A stretch of DNA of 64,000 nt, from the NCBI RefSeq assembly GCF_020297485.1, contig NZ_JAIWZC010000002.1:1-64000 (forward strand), given 5' to 3'. Within the stretch, counting starts at the first letter, position 1. Each line of letters opens with the position of its first letter. A program made the position numbers and the translations under genes. Origin of the DNA: Enterocloster clostridioformis. GTDB taxonomy: Bacteria; Bacillota; Clostridia; Lachnospirales; Lachnospiraceae. Shown here one piece after another: positions 51,532 to 61,246 of this stretch. The notes beneath the pieces were generated by a model. That model was not told the DNA's origin and did not search any database. It saw only the letters and a program-made list of their open reading frames with translations.

Positions 51532-53381
51532 TGTCCCCTTCCCCCTGATTTCAGCTGTTTTGTCCGGATTCCATTTTGGTTCATCCATTGATTCATGCCC
51601 CGCCCCTTGATATACAAATGGTAATCCGGACTTTCTGTTTCCATATCCACTAATTCAAAATAGTCTCCCTGGTCCAACTCCTCATTTATCACTCCTTTGG
51701 GAGAGACGATTATCATATCTTTTATCTGTGTCCTATTATTATCCCTGCCTGTCACAATATAGTAATCACGGAACATATACTGATAGGAGCTTCTGGTAAT
51801 CTCATCGTCCAAAAAAATTACTTTGTAATCCTCTGGAAGCTGCTCAAGACCTTTTACCAGGTTTCTTGTCATTTCCATGTTCTCTATCTCATATTTGTCC
51901 ATCCGGTAAATCACATTATAGGAACTCCAAACAAAGATTGAAATAAAAACAGCTATCAATCCCATACAAGCCATTCTCTGCTTTTTATGAAATACGAATA
52001 TTGACATAAGAATTACGATAGCCAATGCACCATAGACGGTCAGCCCCTGGGCCAGATTACGGATAGCACCGTATCCATGTCTGCACTGGGCCAGATTGCA
52101 GAATATATTAATAGTCATCGTATTATGGGGCCATGCAACCACCCCATTCACCTTACCTGCGATATTAACAAGAAAAAATAAATATACCGAGCCCATGATT
52201 AAAAAGATATATCTTCTGCGTTTTATAAAAAGAGAGCCTTTCTCCAGAAAAAAATACATGCCCATTAACACCGGTATCGATATGGAAGACTCCAGATATC
52301 TTCCATAAATAAGCTTGTCGCATCTTCTAACCATTTCTCCGGTATAATACAGATAAATATCGGAGAAGAAAAAAAGACCTCCCAAGGCAAATGCACCAAC
52401 AAAGCATAAAAGGGAAAATACACTAATCAAATGGATGCAGTATCCCCCTTCACTGGATTTGTATCTGAAACAGCAGACCAAGGTGACACACAGCCCCAGA
52501 CAAACAAGACCGCCACTGCCGGTAAACACATTAAATAGCCAGCCGTATATAATCTTTATTATGGTTTGAAGGCCGGTAAAGGACAGCAATCTCTCCCACA
52601 TGTTTGCATCCCAAAAGGAAAATGTACTGTTTACCGTGTTCACACCCGCATTGAATACATACTGCTTTACCAGCCCGTCCACCAACCTGTCAGCAATCAG
52701 CAAAACCATAGCTGTAATCAGATAAACTCCGATTCTCAGATTTGCCTTTTTCCGAACAAAACGTATGTATACAACGGTCAGAAACGTGGCCAGAACCACC
52801 ACAATGCCTCTTTGATGTGCCATATACGCAAATACAGAGGAACACGCAATTAAGATGCTGTCCCTTACCTGTTTCCCGGCATCCTTATCTTCATGGATTC
52901 TCAGAAGAAGAAGGAGGATCATCCAAGGCGAGACCAGAAGAACGGTCTCCGCCCATGTGTATTTTATATTCAATGTTAGCGCCGGCAAAAAGGCGGTTAC
53001 GCCTGCTATGAGAAATGCATTTTCCTTTTTTTGTATATCCAAATAATCCATGGATATTCTATATGCGATGACAGGAATTACCCCTGCCGCTAAAACATTC
53101 AACAGCAGCATGGCCCGATACAGCACAATCGGGGAACGGAACAGATAAAATAATGGCAAATATAAAATCGTTACTCCATATTTGTAATAATACCCGTCTG
53201 CATACAGATATTCATTCCAATCACAGCCGCTTATATAAGCCGGTACCGCGATTGTATTCAATCCATCACAAAAAACAGGTACAGTCAAAAAAAGGCATGG
53301 AATACTGTTTATTAAAACAAACGCGGCATACAAAAAAATCTCATACTTGTATTTTCTTATATTTATTTTTCTCTTATGCAT
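51528..53381 (-). CDS. GT-C-like integral membrane protein (glycan cluster)
   Basis: Membrane protein of 617 residues with about 11-12 helices and a soluble C-terminal tail. It looks like a polytopic GT-C glycosyltransferase that uses a lipid-linked sugar. The first luminal loop has CDWNEYLYADGYYYKYG, followed by SPIVLYRAMLLLN. The same pattern (DWNE, YYSFGYG, PVVLYR) occurs in the gene at 59456-61159, so the two are paralogues. No exact family assigned. It lies between the UPF0104-like gene and ugd. Confidence 0.75.
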   Translation of the reverse strand: MHKRKINIRKYKYEIFLYAAFVLINSIPCLFLTVPVFCDGLNTIAVPAYISGCDWNEYLYADGYYYKYGVTILYLPLFYLFRSPIVLYRAMLLLNVLAAGVIPVIAYRISMDYLDIQKKENAFLIAGVTAFLPALTLNIKYTWAETVLLVSPWMILLLLLRIHEDKDAGKQVRDSILIACSSVFAYMAHQRGIVVVLATFLTVVYIRFVRKKANLRIGVYLITAMVLLIADRLVDGLVKQYVFNAGVNTVNSTFSFWDANMWERLLSFTGLQTIIKIIYGWLFNVFTGSGGLVCLGLCVTLVCCFRYKSSEGGYCIHLISVFSLLCFVGAFALGGLFFFSDIYLYYTGEMVRRCDKLIYGRYLESSISIPVLMGMYFFLEKGSLFIKRRRYIFLIMGSVYLFFLVNIAGKVNGVVAWPHNTMTINIFCNLAQCRHGYGAIRNLAQGLTVYGALAIVILMSIFVFHKKQRMACMGLIAVFISIFVWSSYNVIYRMDKYEIENMEMTRNLVKGLEQLPEDYKVIFLDDEITRSSYQYMFRDYYIVTGRDNNRTQIKDMIIVSPKGVINEELDQGDYFELVDMETESPDYHLYIKGRGMNQWMNQNGIRTKQLKSGGRGQ

Positions 53382-53398
53382 GGGGACTTCCTTCGCTA

Positions 53399-54349
53399 TT
53401 ACTGTGTTTTTGCTGAAAATGTGTATATGATATCTGCCATCAAAAATCCGCCTATATCCCCTAACACATTCACAAACCGATAAAGCAGAATCGCTTCCAG
53501 TATTATCTTCTGATCAAACGAGGCTGATAAAATTACAACCGTGACAGCTTCCCTTACACCTATCCCTCCTGGAGCTCCCGGTATCACAAACCCCGCTGCC
53601 CATCCAAACAGATATCCTCCCATAAGCAACGGGACCTGTGACACTAATACATTTTCCCCCAATACGACAGATACGATGAAGTAAAACATAATACCTGTAT
53701 AAATACCCAGGAAGAAATAATAGGCCATACAGAACATACCTCTGGGAACAATCTCTCTCACTACTTTCTTTCCGAACCGTAACTTCCGGCGGTCTCCTTT
53801 CTTCCTGCGAATTTGTATGCCAATGATACCAGCAATGACTGCTAGCAGGATTAGGATTCCACCTCCAAAGCATAATACCCAAAGGCGCTGTTGAAGATTA
53901 TAATATAACCATATGTCCCTAATTCCTCCTCTGCAGAGCATTATGGACAACAGAGCCACTGATACCAGATTCATCAGAATATCCCCAAATGTTGACAAGG
54001 CCACCTTTCCATGGCTGATATTCTGTCTCACAGCTATTTCATTCCGTCCAACATATTGAAACACATTTCCGGGCAGGTATTTATATAGATTTGCCTTACA
54101 TACAACAAAGGCTACCAGAGGATAGGGTATCTTAATTCCGGATATATATTCCGTGATGCATTTCCAGGGAACTCCCACTATTACCATATGTACGGCAAAC
54201 AGTAAGCTCAAAAGCATTAGATACCCCAGGCGGCCGGTTTCTAGAATCTGCTCCGGCTTCAGATGAAAGGAACACAGCTTCCTGATAAGGAAGAATACAG
54301 AAACGACAGTCACTCCAGTTCCCATTGCTTTTATGACCCTTTTGCTCAT
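53399..54349 (-). CDS. UPF0104/lysylphosphatidylglycerol-synthase-type membrane protein (flippase-like)
   Basis: Membrane protein of 316 residues with about eight helices. Typical segments are YKYLPGNVFQYVGRNEIA and FVIPGAPGGIGVREAVTVVIL, as in the membrane domain of MprF and the UPF0104 family. These proteins move or help synthesise lipid-linked products. I prefer the ATG at 54349, right after AAAGGGGGAGG; the ATG at 54364 overlaps the radical SAM stop. It probably assists export in the glycan cluster. Confidence 0.85.
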   Translation of the reverse strand: MSKRVIKAMGTGVTVVSVFFLIRKLCSFHLKPEQILETGRLGYLMLLSLLFAVHMVIVGVPWKCITEYISGIKIPYPLVAFVVCKANLYKYLPGNVFQYVGRNEIAVRQNISHGKVALSTFGDILMNLVSVALLSIMLCRGGIRDIWLYYNLQQRLWVLCFGGGILILLAVIAGIIGIQIRRKKGDRRKLRFGKKVVREIVPRGMFCMAYYFFLGIYTGIMFYFIVSVVLGENVLVSQVPLLMGGYLFGWAAGFVIPGAPGGIGVREAVTVVILSASFDQKIILEAILLYRFVNVLGDIGGFLMADIIYTFSAKTQ

Positions 54350-54360
54350 TCCTCCCCCTT

Positions 54361-55509
54361 TCATTTACGGGAAAACTCCAACATCTTTCTGCCAGCTTTC
54401 ACCAGGGAAGGTACATGCATCAGAATATTTGAATATCCCTGATTGGCTAATGGGCAGGCGCAGTTTTGAGATTTTATATAGGCTCTCACCTCTTCAGCCT
54501 TGGGAGAACGCCATAATTTCTGGAAATCATACTCATAATCTCTCAGGTTACCCATCTCCTTCTCATATCCAAGAACACAGCATGGCCACACCCCTCCATC
54601 ATAATTGATATGGACATTGGAAACTCCCGCATAACATGGAATCACCTGCTTTCCCGTTTCTAATATCTTCCCTGCAATTTCATAATAAACCACACGCAGT
54701 GCTTCTGTTGTCTTGGCTAATGATTTCTTTGACCCAATATTGTCCTCTACTTTTCCTGCGAATTCCTTAATCAGTTTCTGATAAACCTCCGCCGGCGGGG
54801 TTATATTGTCTCCCAGGTTAAAAAACTCTGTGCGGCATTCCGCCACTTCATTCCGGTAACTCTCCACGCCCAGTCCATGAACGAAATCCTCTATTTCATC
54901 CAGATAGTCAATATTAAAATTGGATACAACGGTTCCCAATTCCAAATGAAAATTATCATAGCAATCTTCTAGTCTTTTAAGTGATACAATTGTCTTTAAA
55001 AGCTGGTTAAAATTCCCCTCTACACCACGGATTTCATCGTGTAATTTTCCCACTCCGTCAATAGAGGGTTTGACGGTCACAGGCACGTTTTTATCATACT
55101 GACGGACGATTCTGATGATTTTTTCCGTATGCTCTGCGATTCTTTCTGTCATAATTCCGTTGGTAGGGGTATGTACTACCCTTGGCTTTATATATTTACA
55201 TGCCAGTTCCACGATTTCCGGCAAATCTGGTCTGAGAAACGGCTCTCCGCCGCTCATATTGAAAAAATAAACCGGTCTCATATTCTTAAATATCTTTTCA
55301 ATCTCATCCAGTCTCAAATCTTTTTTGGCTCTGGATGGATCCTGACAGAACATAGCTCCAATCTGGCATGTTTTACATTTTGACTGACATGCTGCTGTCA
55401 CTGAATAGGTCAATGTTATGGGCTGGAAATCTTTGTATCCAAACCAACGGTTTAACCTATAAGAAATCAATTCCGGCCCTAATATAAAAAATAAGTCTTG
55501 TTTTTTCAT
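54361..55509 (-). CDS. Radical SAM/SPASM domain protein
   Basis: Radical S-adenosylmethionine enzyme of 382 residues. The cluster motif is CxxxCxxC (ACQSKCKTCQIG), followed by FNMSGGEPFLRPDL (SAM site). A C-terminal SPASM-like region has cysteines for an extra cluster (CYAGVSNVHI, WPCCVLGYEKEMGNLRD, CACPLAN). Such enzymes modify peptides, sugars or lipids. No precursor peptide gene is adjacent. It directly follows the methyltransferase gene (stop and start touch) inside a glycan cluster, so a sugar or lipid carrier is the likelier substrate. Confidence 0.88.
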   Translation of the reverse strand: MKKQDLFFILGPELISYRLNRWFGYKDFQPITLTYSVTAACQSKCKTCQIGAMFCQDPSRAKKDLRLDEIEKIFKNMRPVYFFNMSGGEPFLRPDLPEIVELACKYIKPRVVHTPTNGIMTERIAEHTEKIIRIVRQYDKNVPVTVKPSIDGVGKLHDEIRGVEGNFNQLLKTIVSLKRLEDCYDNFHLELGTVVSNFNIDYLDEIEDFVHGLGVESYRNEVAECRTEFFNLGDNITPPAEVYQKLIKEFAGKVEDNIGSKKSLAKTTEALRVVYYEIAGKILETGKQVIPCYAGVSNVHINYDGGVWPCCVLGYEKEMGNLRDYEYDFQKLWRSPKAEEVRAYIKSQNCACPLANQGYSNILMHVPSLVKAGRKMLEFSRK

Positions 55510-56289
55510 TTATTTCTCAACTTTCGCAATGGTATAATTAATATGAGAATGGATTGATTTTATCTTCTTTGGCATGGGCAGCTTTTCTACAAGATAAACC
55601 AGCTTTATCCATAGGGGAAATCTGTTTTGAGCCAGCATCTGGGTATAGGGAGTTTCCCAATCCATTGTGTTAAAATCCACATTCATCCTGTGCAGTCTCA
55701 CATCCCGAAATCCCAGAGAATCCGGCCACACCGGACAATCCACAAAACCGGTTTCCACGATTGTCAGCCCATGTTTCTCTAACCTTTTTCTTATAAAGCC
55801 GCGCTTGTTGTACCTTATATCTCCATGTGTCCATGGAATCCCTGTTTTTTTATGGACAAGCCTGTGGACCGGAAAACCAATATTTCCTGCGTTAACCGAG
55901 AACACAGCCACATATTTTTTACTGATACGTTTCATTTCCTCAATCAGCTTATCTGGCTCCGGACAAGTCGGAAGGTATGCGAAATTCCATACAAAATCAT
56001 AGGACTTGTCCTGAAAGGAGCTTTGCAAAATGTCATCTTCATGAACCCATTCTATTTTGTGCGCCGCACCAATCTTTTTCCACTCAGATATATATTTGGG
56101 ATTGCCGTTAACCAGTGTAATCTTTTGTGCACACGTTCCAAATCCTAAGGAATAAATAGATGGCATGGCCTTAGCTCCGTGAGCCGGCATTTCCAGCACT
56201 GTCTTTATATCATGTTTCACTCCAAATGAAGATAGTTTCCGCCCCACGGAAAACCGTTCATATATTACGCCAAATACCTCTTTTTCCAC
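55510..56289 (-). CDS. Class I SAM-dependent methyltransferase
   Basis: Predicted methyltransferase of 259 residues. The SAM fold is recognisable though the first glycine motif is divergent (TVLEMPAHGAKAMPS); the acidic loop (ITLVNGNPKY), EDDILQSSF and YDFVWNFAYLPT correspond to later motifs. It lies between the epimerase and radical SAM genes and probably methylates a sugar or lipid precursor of the same glycan. Substrate unknown. Confidence 0.75.
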   Translation of the reverse strand: MEKEVFGVIYERFSVGRKLSSFGVKHDIKTVLEMPAHGAKAMPSIYSLGFGTCAQKITLVNGNPKYISEWKKIGAAHKIEWVHEDDILQSSFQDKSYDFVWNFAYLPTCPEPDKLIEEMKRISKKYVAVFSVNAGNIGFPVHRLVHKKTGIPWTHGDIRYNKRGFIRKRLEKHGLTIVETGFVDCPVWPDSLGFRDVRLHRMNVDFNTMDWETPYTQMLAQNRFPLWIKLVYLVEKLPMPKKIKSIHSHINYTIAKVEK

Positions 56290-56301
56290 GTCCGCCTCCT
56301 G

Positions 56302-57276
56302 TTATAAATACCCATTTTCCTTTGCCCATTCAACTGACAGCCTGATTCCGGTATCCAGATTTATTTGGGGTGCGTATCCCAATACCCTGCGTGCCTTACT
56401 TATATCACAGGAATGATCTTTTGCCAGGAAATCAATTCTACCTTTATTAACAAAACCAGCTTTTTTAAACATAACCTTTGATATTCCATCAATCACATTT
56501 GCCAGACAAACAGACATTGTATATCCTATATTCATATGAATCAGACTGCTTCCTGTATATTTAGCTATACACTCCAAATATTCTTTGACCGTGCAGTCTT
56601 GTTCTGCGCCTAAATTAAAAATTTCATTATACGCATTTTCATTCAGAACAGACAATAAAAACCCATCAACAATATCAGACACATACGTAGGATGAAGGTA
56701 AGCCTTTCCATTTGTAGTCAGAACAAACCTCTTCTTTTTAATGCTTCTGTATAAGGCAGTCCTTCTCACATCACCTGCTCCATAAACAAAGCAAGGCCTT
56801 AAAATAGTATATGGCATCATATTCTTACATCGTTGTATAACCGCCTGTTCCGCAAGCATTTTCGTTTCACTATAAGGGTTGGTGGGATGATAGGGGGCAT
56901 CCTCCGATACATTCCGTCCTTCCAAACCAGTCACAAATGGCGCGCTGCAAAATATGAACTGCTTTACTCTATGTTTAATGGCCAGTTCAGCCAGTTTTAA
57001 TGTGGCAAGATAATTCACCTTGTAATAATATTCATAAGGTATCCCATAATGTCCTAATTGAGCCGCCGCATGTATTACCACATCTATCCCCTGCATCTGG
57101 TCATCTATCGTTTCAATCTCCCGCAAATCACAGATGATATTCTCCACTGGTTTTGAAAACTCTCCATCGGATATTTTCTTTCTGGTTACACATACCACTT
57201 CATTTCCATTTAACAGCAATGCTTCCGTAAGATGTTTCCCTATGAATCCAGTTGCTCCTGTAACTAGTAAACGCAT
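56302..57276 (-). CDS. NAD-dependent epimerase/dehydratase
   Basis: Short-chain dehydrogenase of the extended type, 324 residues. It starts with the NAD(P) motif VTGATGFIGKHL and has the active-site YSETKML (Tyr-x3-Lys), and IVDGFLLSVLN. It modifies a nucleotide sugar or lipid-linked sugar (epimerisation, dehydration or reduction). The gene overlaps the GT4 gene end by 13 nt. Confidence 0.88.
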   Translation of the reverse strand: MRLLVTGATGFIGKHLTEALLLNGNEVVCVTRKKISDGEFSKPVENIICDLREIETIDDQMQGIDVVIHAAAQLGHYGIPYEYYYKVNYLATLKLAELAIKHRVKQFIFCSAPFVTGLEGRNVSEDAPYHPTNPYSETKMLAEQAVIQRCKNMMPYTILRPCFVYGAGDVRRTALYRSIKKKRFVLTTNGKAYLHPTYVSDIVDGFLLSVLNENAYNEIFNLGAEQDCTVKEYLECIAKYTGSSLIHMNIGYTMSVCLANVIDGISKVMFKKAGFVNKGRIDFLAKDHSCDISKARRVLGYAPQINLDTGIRLSVEWAKENGYL

Positions 57277-58430
57277 CCTCCCGTACCTCCATCTATCATT
57301 TTGTCCAGCTTGTCCACCACCTCAACCATTCTGTCCCAGGAAAACCGATACGCATCTTTTCGTACATTTTCCGTGAATTCTTCCGCCCTTCCTTCTTTAA
57401 AATAGCGGATTATCGCCTCTGCCAATTCTGTATGGTTCCCAGCCTCCACCACGTATCCGGTTTTTCCATCCTGGACCACGTCAGGCAGCCCGCCCACATT
57501 GGTAACCACCACTGTTTTTTCAAATCCAAAGGCAATCTGCACGATTCCACTCTGCGTGGCGCTTTCATAAGGCAGAATAACTAAATCGCAGGCTGAAAAA
57601 TATGGTTCGACCTCCCGGTCAGGTATGTAGCCATCACATATTCTTATATAATCTGCCATGGAATTTTCATCAATCAGCTTCAAATAGCTCTCCCTGTCAC
57701 TACCAAAATCCCCCACAATCAACAGCTTTACCTGTTCACATGATTCCACCACGGCGGGCAGCGCTCTTATAAGATGCTTCAGGCCTTTATATTCCCTTAT
57801 AAAACCAAAGAACAACAGCACTTTGTACCCGCTATCAATACCCAGCCGTTTTCTGCTTTCTTCCCTGGTTATATTACTGAATTTAAACGCATTATAAGTG
57901 GGATGGACGGTCTGATGATACAGAGCCTCCGGAATCATCTGAAGCAAATCCGCTGCATCTTTCTTTGACTGGACAATAAACCCGTTTCCTCTGGACAGTA
58001 CCATTCGGGTTAAAAATCGGTCTCCCGGGAAATGTTCATGAGGTAATACATTATGACATACAAACAGAATTCTGCACCTTTTTAACAGACAGGCCAATGC
58101 CAAATAACAGGGGGTAAAATATGGATGCCACCATTGGATGATAATCAGATCCGGCTTTAGCTGTTTGATTTTTTTGCTGCACTCAATCCAATTCCAAGGA
58201 GCCATTGTGTTAATCCAGTATTTGGTCCCTTTTATTTTGAAACTGTCATTGCTGTAATCCTTTTGTTCCTTCCGAAAAAGGAATCGGGGATACTGCAGCC
58301 GGTAGGACACCATTTCAACCAGATAATTTTCAGAAAGAGCACGGTACATAAGGCTGGTATAATGTGAAATTCCCCCTTTATACGGATAAACAGGGCCAAT
58401 CAGAACAACTCGTTTCTTACTATCATTCAT
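57264..58430 (-). CDS. Glycosyltransferase family 4 protein
   Basis: GT-B glycosyltransferase of 388 residues. The N-terminal fold begins PVYPYKGGISHYT, and the donor domain has KVLLFFGFIREYKGLKHLI and the E-x7-E region LPYESATQSGIVQIAFGFE. It transfers a sugar from a nucleotide donor on the cytoplasmic side. I chose the ATG at 58430, with GAGGGGG upstream. It overlaps GT2 by 8 nt. Confidence 0.9.
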   Translation of the reverse strand: MNDSKKRVVLIGPVYPYKGGISHYTSLMYRALSENYLVEMVSYRLQYPRFLFRKEQKDYSNDSFKIKGTKYWINTMAPWNWIECSKKIKQLKPDLIIIQWWHPYFTPCYLALACLLKRCRILFVCHNVLPHEHFPGDRFLTRMVLSRGNGFIVQSKKDAADLLQMIPEALYHQTVHPTYNAFKFSNITREESRKRLGIDSGYKVLLFFGFIREYKGLKHLIRALPAVVESCEQVKLLIVGDFGSDRESYLKLIDENSMADYIRICDGYIPDREVEPYFSACDLVILPYESATQSGIVQIAFGFEKTVVVTNVGGLPDVVQDGKTGYVVEAGNHTELAEAIIRYFKEGRAEEFTENVRKDAYRFSWDRMVEVVDKLDKMIDGGTGGCVY

Positions 58431-59445
58431 GGGCATCCCCCTCTGCATCACCTGTTCCTTCACTATATTCCTTTATTTCTCTTTTATTTTGTAAGATATC
58501 ATATTCAATCCGCCTAACATGATATTGGGTGTCTTCCAGCAACTTCTTATTGGATGCAAGTATATCACCTAAAAGTCCCATCATTAACGTGAGAAATCCA
58601 ATTATAATTAACGTACATGCCAAAATCAGAGACTGCACATGTCCGGTTCCTGTGCCCTTAAAATAGAAGATCAAAAAACGGATTCCAATCATTCCACCAA
58701 CTAATATGGGAGGAATGCACAGAAATGTAAAACACTTTAACGGTTTATACATCATATACGCCCTGATAATTGTAATCATGGATTTCTTTACATACCCCCA
58801 TATGCTGTTAAACAGCCTGGAAGGACGCAGTTCTCCATTGGTCCTTACAGGTACGCTTGTCATCGGTATCTTTTCCCTGCCGGCCTGTACAATGGTCTCT
58901 AACGTATATGTATAGTCATTAACTACATTCATCCTCATGGCCGCTTCTCTACTGTATGCCCGAAATCCACTGGGCGCGTCTGGAATCTGAGTATTGGAAG
59001 CTTTTCTCACTACCCAGCTTCCAAAATGCTGCAGCTTTTTCTTAACGGGGGAAAAATGTTCTGTTTTATCAATGGGTCTTGCTCCCACTACGATATCGGC
59101 CTCTTCCCGAAGAATAGGCTCTATCAGTTTGCTGATATCCTCCGCGCAATACTGGTTATCAGCATCTGTATTCACGATAATATCTGCCCCTTTGCTGAGA
59201 CATCCATCTATCCCAGCCATAAAGCCTTTCGCAAGGCCTTTATTTTGTTTAAAATTCACAATATAGTTTACGCCCCACTGCCTGGCTGCCTGAAGGGTAG
59301 CATCCCTGCTGCCGTCATTTATGATTAGATATTCGATACAATCGATTCCCTCAAGTTTTCTGGGCAATGCGTCCAATGCAATGTTTAATGTTTCCGCCTC
59401 GTTATAACAAGGCATCTGAATGATTAGCTTCATATATTTATCCAT
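58423..59445 (-). CDS. Glycosyltransferase family 2 with C-terminal membrane helices (DPM/GtrB-like)
   Basis: GT-A enzyme of 340 residues. Motifs are IIQMPCYNEAETL, IINDGSRD, VNTDADNQY (DxD) and PSGFRAYSREAA. Two hydrophobic helices follow (about residues 235-260 and 275-300), as in dolichyl/undecaprenyl-phosphate sugar synthases. It probably makes the polyprenyl-phosphate sugar used by the GT-C proteins. The start is uncertain: ATGs at 59466, 59445 and 59433 are possible and none has a strong ribosome binding site. Confidence 0.9.
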   Translation of the reverse strand: MDKYMKLIIQMPCYNEAETLNIALDALPRKLEGIDCIEYLIINDGSRDATLQAARQWGVNYIVNFKQNKGLAKGFMAGIDGCLSKGADIIVNTDADNQYCAEDISKLIEPILREEADIVVGARPIDKTEHFSPVKKKLQHFGSWVVRKASNTQIPDAPSGFRAYSREAAMRMNVVNDYTYTLETIVQAGREKIPMTSVPVRTNGELRPSRLFNSIWGYVKKSMITIIRAYMMYKPLKCFTFLCIPPILVGGMIGIRFLIFYFKGTGTGHVQSLILACTLIIIGFLTLMMGLLGDILASNKKLLEDTQYHVRRIEYDILQNKREIKEYSEGTGDAEGDAHE

Positions 59446-59455
59446 CGTATTTTTC

Positions 59456-61159
59456 TTATTTCTCATTGTAATAAACTTCAAAATGGGCGGACTCCCTCTT
59501 TGTCCCATAGGTCTGACTTAATTCCTTTGAAAAGATATCCCGTCTGCTGGTCACCACAATATCTTCCTGTGTCACATCCCCTATGCTTCCATAGGGTTCT
59601 TTTAACACGTGAACCGATTTCTCTTTTAGACAGAATTGAAGCAGATCCACATATCCGTAACCATCTGAGTATAGAAAAACAATCCTTTCATAGTCTCCAA
59701 CCATGTCCTTTATTTGCTCTGCGATCATGATGTCTTGATAATTATCCTTGTTGTATTTGTAATTCATCTGGACGCATACATCCATTCCCAGCCCCCATTG
59801 AATCACGGCCCATAAAAAGGCCAAATACCAAAACCGTTCTCTTTGCCTCACAATCCACAGCACACCCGCCATGGTTAAACCCAAAAACACGCCTCCCAAA
59901 TATACATTTTTCGTAAATGCGAATACTCTGTTTGACGATAATTCCAAAGCGTATGCCACCGCCGGAATCGAATGTCTGTAAATACCATAGGCACCAGATG
60001 AACTTATCTTCCAATTGACAAGGTACATCATAACACTTTGGAAACATATAATTCCAAAGCTCACTTTCCACATACTTGGGCTGCGGACCATTGCTGTCAG
60101 CCCTGTTCCAATAAAGATTGGGAGGAGTATCTCGCTGTAGCGGCCGTATATAACACCATCTACACGCGGAGTGTCAATCATGAACAAAGATACAATACTA
60201 AGGGTAAACAATGCTGATAGTAAAACGAAACGCGCGGCAACCATTTTATGCCTTATACTGCAGGCCGTCATGGAATGTAAAGACATTATTCCCCAATAAA
60301 ACAAACCTCCGGTTGCACTTCCCAAATAAAACAGCTTACCGCCTAAGGAGCAGATGAAATCTGCCATCCCCTTAATATTTGTCAGTTTCCCCAGCTTTTC
60401 AATCTGACCGCTGAAATCATTCAAGGCTGCCAGGGAACCTCCTGATACACCATAAATTTCGTCTATATAGTTGTTCTTATATACCATTCCTGCTATGATA
60501 AGGATTCCATAGGCCAATGCTCCTGTAAGGACATGTGCACGTATATCTTTATTTATTACCGCTTCCCAAACCAGCACCAGCCATAGAGCCATTCCGATTC
60601 CAAGGGTTCTCATGTGTACGAAATACAGGCCAGCAGATATTGCTGCCATTGCTCCCATGTAATAAGCGCTTGGCTTTTGGAAAAACATCAGGACTGAGGC
60701 TATAAGCAGAAGGTACAGCAATGCAAGAAGGATTTCTGGCAGTGTCGTCTGTGCATATACCATAAAAGATGAATAGAGAATGGCCAGTCCTGAAAACAAT
60801 GTCATAAAGGGATATGCAGGAGCATGAAACAGGATTACCAAAATCTTTTTTAGAAGCACATAGCACCAGACAATCAGTATGAAATTTATACTTACAGCTA
60901 TTCTGTACAAAACAACGGGATTGGAACACCATTTAAGCAGCGGCGCCATAAGCATTCCGTATCCAAAAGAATAATATGGATGGATGCCTGAAACCTCATT
61001 CCAGTCATACCCCAGAAGCCTGGCGCCATGACTCCAGTACCCAAATTCATCCGGAAAACGGATTGGTCCGAATAGCTTTCCTATTCCATGCATGTAAACG
61101 GATAACAGGATCAGAAAAAAACAAAATTCCATATATGCTTCTGCTTTTCCCTTTTTCAT
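59456..61159 (-). CDS. GT-C-like integral membrane protein (paralogue of the 617-residue protein)
   Basis: Membrane protein of 567 residues with about 11-12 helices. The first outer loop has RFPDEFGYWSHGARLLGYDWNE (acidic residues expected for GT-C catalysis, cited here as PDEFGYW and DWNE), YYSFGYGMLM and NPVVLYRIAVSIN. The C-terminal soluble tail also resembles the 617-residue paralogue (DIVVTSRRDIFSKEL versus IIVSPKGVINEEL). It is the first gene of the glycan operon and likely receives polyprenyl-phosphate sugar from the GT2 downstream. Confidence 0.78.
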   Translation of the reverse strand: MKKGKAEAYMEFCFFLILLSVYMHGIGKLFGPIRFPDEFGYWSHGARLLGYDWNEVSGIHPYYSFGYGMLMAPLLKWCSNPVVLYRIAVSINFILIVWCYVLLKKILVILFHAPAYPFMTLFSGLAILYSSFMVYAQTTLPEILLALLYLLLIASVLMFFQKPSAYYMGAMAAISAGLYFVHMRTLGIGMALWLVLVWEAVINKDIRAHVLTGALAYGILIIAGMVYKNNYIDEIYGVSGGSLAALNDFSGQIEKLGKLTNIKGMADFICSLGGKLFYLGSATGGLFYWGIMSLHSMTACSIRHKMVAARFVLLSALFTLSIVSLFMIDTPRVDGVIYGRYSEILLPIFIGTGLTAMVRSPSMWKVSFGIICFQSVMMYLVNWKISSSGAYGIYRHSIPAVAYALELSSNRVFAFTKNVYLGGVFLGLTMAGVLWIVRQRERFWYLAFLWAVIQWGLGMDVCVQMNYKYNKDNYQDIMIAEQIKDMVGDYERIVFLYSDGYGYVDLLQFCLKEKSVHVLKEPYGSIGDVTQEDIVVTSRRDIFSKELSQTYGTKRESAHFEVYYNEK

Positions 61160-61188
61160 ATTTTCATCCTAATCCAGCTTTTTGCAAA

Positions 61189-61220
61189 GAAATAGCTAGC
61201 AGTTACCCACTAACTATTTC
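61189..61220 (-). terminator. Hairpin between repeat-protein gene and glycan operon
   Basis: gaaatag / ctatttc with an inner agtta / taact stem. The T run after it is short, so termination would be partial. Confidence 0.4.
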
Positions 61221-61246
61221 CCCACAGAAGCCTATGCGAATTTTAA

